From positions 124,001 through 188,000 of the forward strand of contig JASANG010000522.1 of NCBI GenBank assembly GCA_030248215.1: 64,000 bases of DNA, written 5' to 3'. Positions 61,535-64,000 of the stretch are shown in pieces (the first letter of the stretch is position 1; every line of letters starts with the position of its first letter). The notes under the pieces are model-generated. The model ran no database searches and had not been told where the DNA came from. It saw only the letters and a program-made list of their open reading frames with translations. The position numbers and the translations under genes were made by a program. Origin of the DNA: Enoplolaimus lenunculus (Eukaryota > Nematoda > Enoplea > Enoplida > Thoracostomopsidae).

Positions 61535-61605
61535 GACCACGCCGGGAATCGAACCTCGGCCCTCTTGCGCTCGAGCCAAGCGTGCTACCACTACACTATG
61601 CGGTC
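61535..61605 (-). tRNA. tRNA-like pseudogene, anticodon CGA
   Basis: On the - strand 71 nt fit a cloverleaf: acceptor GACCGCA/CGTGGTC (one mismatch, one G-T), D-arm with TAGTGTAGTGG, anticodon arm CTTGG-CTCGAGC-GCAAG (one mismatch), a 5-nt variable loop, and T-arm with GGTTCGATTCC but two mismatches in its stem. Anticodon CGA would read Ser UCG, yet tRNA-Ser has a long variable arm. So a decayed tRNA or tRNA-derived repeat is more likely than a working gene. Confidence 0.5.
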
Positions 61606-62049
61606 ATTGCAACAACTTCTTATACCGGAATATGTGCACAGGCATGGCAACATTTGCTTTACACACACTTACGTGCACATATACCGACACCCCTCTCCTC
61701 AAGCAAGATGAGCCAGCTACGGGCCAGTGTGCGAAGCCGACCATTGGGTTTATTTGTGATATGTCACGAGGGAAGACTTTTCCTTTCCGTTAAGAATTAC
61801 ATTTTATTGGTTCTACTAATTCAAAAGGATTTTAAACGTTCCACAGTGAATCTATCACAATTCGTCGCCAGGGCCGGAGCAGCCACCTTCCATACACCCA
61901 TTTTAGGGGGACCCCACCCCTGAACGGATCTCACCGTAACCGGTTGAAACAAAACCCGCCTAAGTTTTAAAATTCGTCTTGCTTCTCGCTCGCGAGTTTG
62001 GGGGCCCCGCCCGGAAGTTTGGGGGAAGTCCATACCCCTGTTTGCTCCG

Positions 62050-62227
62050 GTACTGTTCGTCGCCCGACAACGTGTCGCCCATCAGTGTCCTAAAAAGCGT
62101 ATAAATCTCAGCATAATCCTACACGTAATCCTATGCCTAAGCCTAAGCATAATCATGGGAGACGAATTGTCGATTCGATGAAATTTCGGATTCCAAGTTG
62201 TCAGTCGACGACTTGCTGGGCGATAAA
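62050..62227. mobile_element. TIR element, TCGTCGCCCGACAAC family, CCTAAGC core
   Basis: GTTCGTCGCCCGACAACGTG at the left and GTTGTCAGTCGACGACTTGC...GGGCGA at the right; CCTATGCCTAAGCCTAAGC inside. Second copy of the element at 44840-45045. Confidence 0.6.
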
Positions 62228-62514
62228 TGATCATAATACCATGTATATATAACATAGTTTTTCTTTGCATTAAGCAAGACGCGTATGCTTGAACATTTCT
62301 GCCAAAAAATTTCCTAGACTGTGCTGATGTAAACTTGAATTTTAATTTGTCGACGAACCCTGGAAATTGTGCACCGTTGCTGAGGCTTTTGATAACCTTG
62401 GATTATTTACTAGAATGCGTAGGAGACATGTAACATGTGATAAGTTGAGTAGGCTAAGGAACGACGGATTTCAATTCTGAGCGCTTGCAGCTAAAAACGA
62501 GCGGCGGTCTTGCG

Positions 62515-62580
62515 AGCTTTCGGTGGCACATGACCCACAGATTTAGCAGTCCAACGCGCTACCACTGAGCCAGGCCGAAT
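62515..62580 (-). other. Truncated tRNA-Ser-like sequence
   Basis: On the - strand CTGGCTCAGTGGTAGCGC is a good A-box/D-arm, followed by GGACTGCTAAATC, an anticodon loop CTGCTAA with anticodon GCT. No T-arm follows, so it is a fragment, perhaps the head of a SINE. Confidence 0.4.
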
Positions 62581-63159
62581 CACAATCAATTGCTGTGTTC
62601 GAAGAATTCGTTTTAATATTCCACCGCAAAACTCAACGTCTGTGTGTATTTGAATTTACTCGCTGTTTGTGCAAATTTTGAAACTGAATTATTGTAAACA
62701 ATGTGAAATTGTATAAAAGAAAGGAAATGGAAAAAAATTTCAATTTGTAGACACAGATGACGTCTTGAAAATGTGTTTGTTTGAGAGTTTGGCGTATTTG
62801 AAGAAATAAATAAATAAATATTGAGGTCGTAGATGACGCAGAAATCATAGGTAGCGCCGCTGAAAGACGCCTTTTCAATATGCAGGACATGGATTTTATT
62901 CGTAACGCCGATATGGGCCCATGAAAAGCTATGGGTAGGGCTTATGACTCCCGTGTCTCCCCTGAAGGATTGCAACTGTGAGAGAGTGTGTGTCTGTATC
63001 AATTGTGTACGTTGTTGACGCATTGCAGTTTGCAACGTTTTGCAGTGCGTTGTTTTCAGTTCTTTCTAAGTAGTAAAGTAAATTTTGTTTACCTTTCAAA
63101 TTTTTAATAGTAAATTTTGGTCGTTGTAATTGTGTACGTATTGAAAGTTGGTGTTTTAT
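62581..63159. other. Intergenic, no gene recognised
   Basis: The 140-codon - strand frame at 62613-63035 has no motif, no gene-like composition and no splice context. I see nothing else. Confidence 0.45.
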
Positions 63160-64000
63160 TCGGTGTCACGACAATTCGTCGCCCGATAACTGGTAATCCG
63201 ACATTTTATTAATTGACAATTCGTGGACCGACCACTGGTAATCCGACATTTTATCAACTTAACAATTCGTGGACCGACAACTGGTAATCCGACATTTTAT
63301 TAATTGACAATTCGTGGACCGACAACTGGTAATCCGACATTTTATTAATTGACAATTTGTGGACCGACAACTGGTAATCCGACATTTTATTAATTGACAA
63401 TTTGTGGACCGACCACTGGTAATCCGACATTTTATCAACTTAACAATTCGTGGACCGACAACTGGTAATCCGACATTTTATTAATTGACAATTCGTGGAC
63501 CGACAACTGGTAATCCGACATTTTATTAATTGACAATTTGTGGACCGACAACTGGTAATCCGACATTTTATTAATTGACAATTCGTGGACCGACAACTGG
63601 TAATCCGACATTTTATTAATTGACAATTCGTGGACCGACCACTGGTAATCCGACATTTTATCAACTTAACAATTCGTGGACCGACAACTGGTAATCCGAC
63701 ATTTTATTAATTGACAATTCGTCGCCCGATAACTGGTAATCCGACATTTTATTAATTGACAATTCGTCGCCCGATAACTGGTAATCCGACATTTTATCAA
63801 CTTAACAATTCGTGGACCGACAACTGGTAATCCGACATTTTATTAATTGACAATTCGTGGACCGACCACTGGTAATCCGACATTTTATCAACTTAACAAT
63901 TCGTGGACCGACAACTGGTAATCCGACATTTTATTAATTGACAATTCGTCGCCCGATAACTGGTAATCCGACATTTTATTAATTGACAATTCGTCGCCCG
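63160..64000. repeat. 45-bp satellite running off the right edge, about 18 copies
   Basis: The unit contains GACAATTCGTGGACCGACAA then CTGGTAATCCGACATTTTA. Two unit types alternate (ATTAATTGACAATT and ATCAACTTAACAATT; CGTGGACCGAC and CGTCGCCCGATAAC) in a higher-order pattern. The variant GACAATTCGTCGCCCGATAA matches the terminus of the element family at 44840 and 62050. Confidence 0.95.

Noticed and set aside
62613-63035. 140-codon - strand frame
   Set aside because: AT-rich, no domain, no splice sites; length is within chance for 64 kb.
63160-64000. CRISPR-like appearance of regular 45-bp repeats
   Set aside because: Whole units repeat with no unique spacers, and the genome is animal. It is a satellite.

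Overview
This window is nuclear DNA of an animal. Its genes have many short exons joined by GT-AG introns, the proteins are metazoan signalling proteins, and more than half of the sequence is introns or repeats. Degenerate arrays of the hexamer TTAGGC occur throughout. TTAGGC is the telomere repeat known from nematodes, so a repeat-rich nematode is my best guess; this is inference from one repeat type, not from a marker gene.

Two protein genes can be rebuilt exon by exon. The first fills positions 902-50313 on the + strand: 20 coding exons, all in consistent phase, giving a protein of about 1577 residues. It has an N-terminal FERM domain (exons 1-8), a long poorly conserved linker (exons 9-14) and a C-terminal protein tyrosine phosphatase domain (exons 15-20). 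The order, the FERM sequence and the C-terminal end SRLI identify it as the PTPN14/PTPN21 (Pez) family. Its phosphatase domain is odd: the signature loop reads HCNDGAGRTG, the WPD loop reads WNE, and about 150 Ser-rich residues are inserted between the two. The second gene is a three-exon Rab-like GTPase of 224 residues on the - strand (29801 down to 25048), wholly inside the 25.5 kb intron 14 of the first gene. It has Leu in place of the catalytic Gln (DTAGLEKF) and a C-terminal CCCT.

The rest is dominated by short non-autonomous DNA transposons. Several related families with CAGGG...CCCTG ends and 8-bp target duplications look like hAT MITEs. A 250-bp family flanked by TA (ends CACTGTAAATTCC) looks like Tc1/mariner MITEs. 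At least three other terminal-inverted-repeat families carry cores of degenerate TTAGGC hexamers. Tandem arrays are abundant, and in at least four cases the repeated unit matches the end of one of these elements: the 45-bp array at 32271-34569, the 25-bp array at 39676-41010, the 40-bp array at 17509-17921, and the 45-bp array that runs off the right edge (63160-64000).

Layout: 1-901 5' flank; 902-9253 FERM exons and start of linker; 9254-20036 linker exons between MITE-bearing introns; 20037-45498 giant intron with the nested Rab gene, most satellites and some orphan coding-like segments; 45499-50313 phosphatase exons; 50314-64000 intergenic, full of MITEs, with a tRNA-like pseudogene at 61535-61605. 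The unusual biology I would follow first is the phosphatase active site, the nested Rab with a natural Q-to-L change, and the satellites growing from transposon ends and telomere-like cores.
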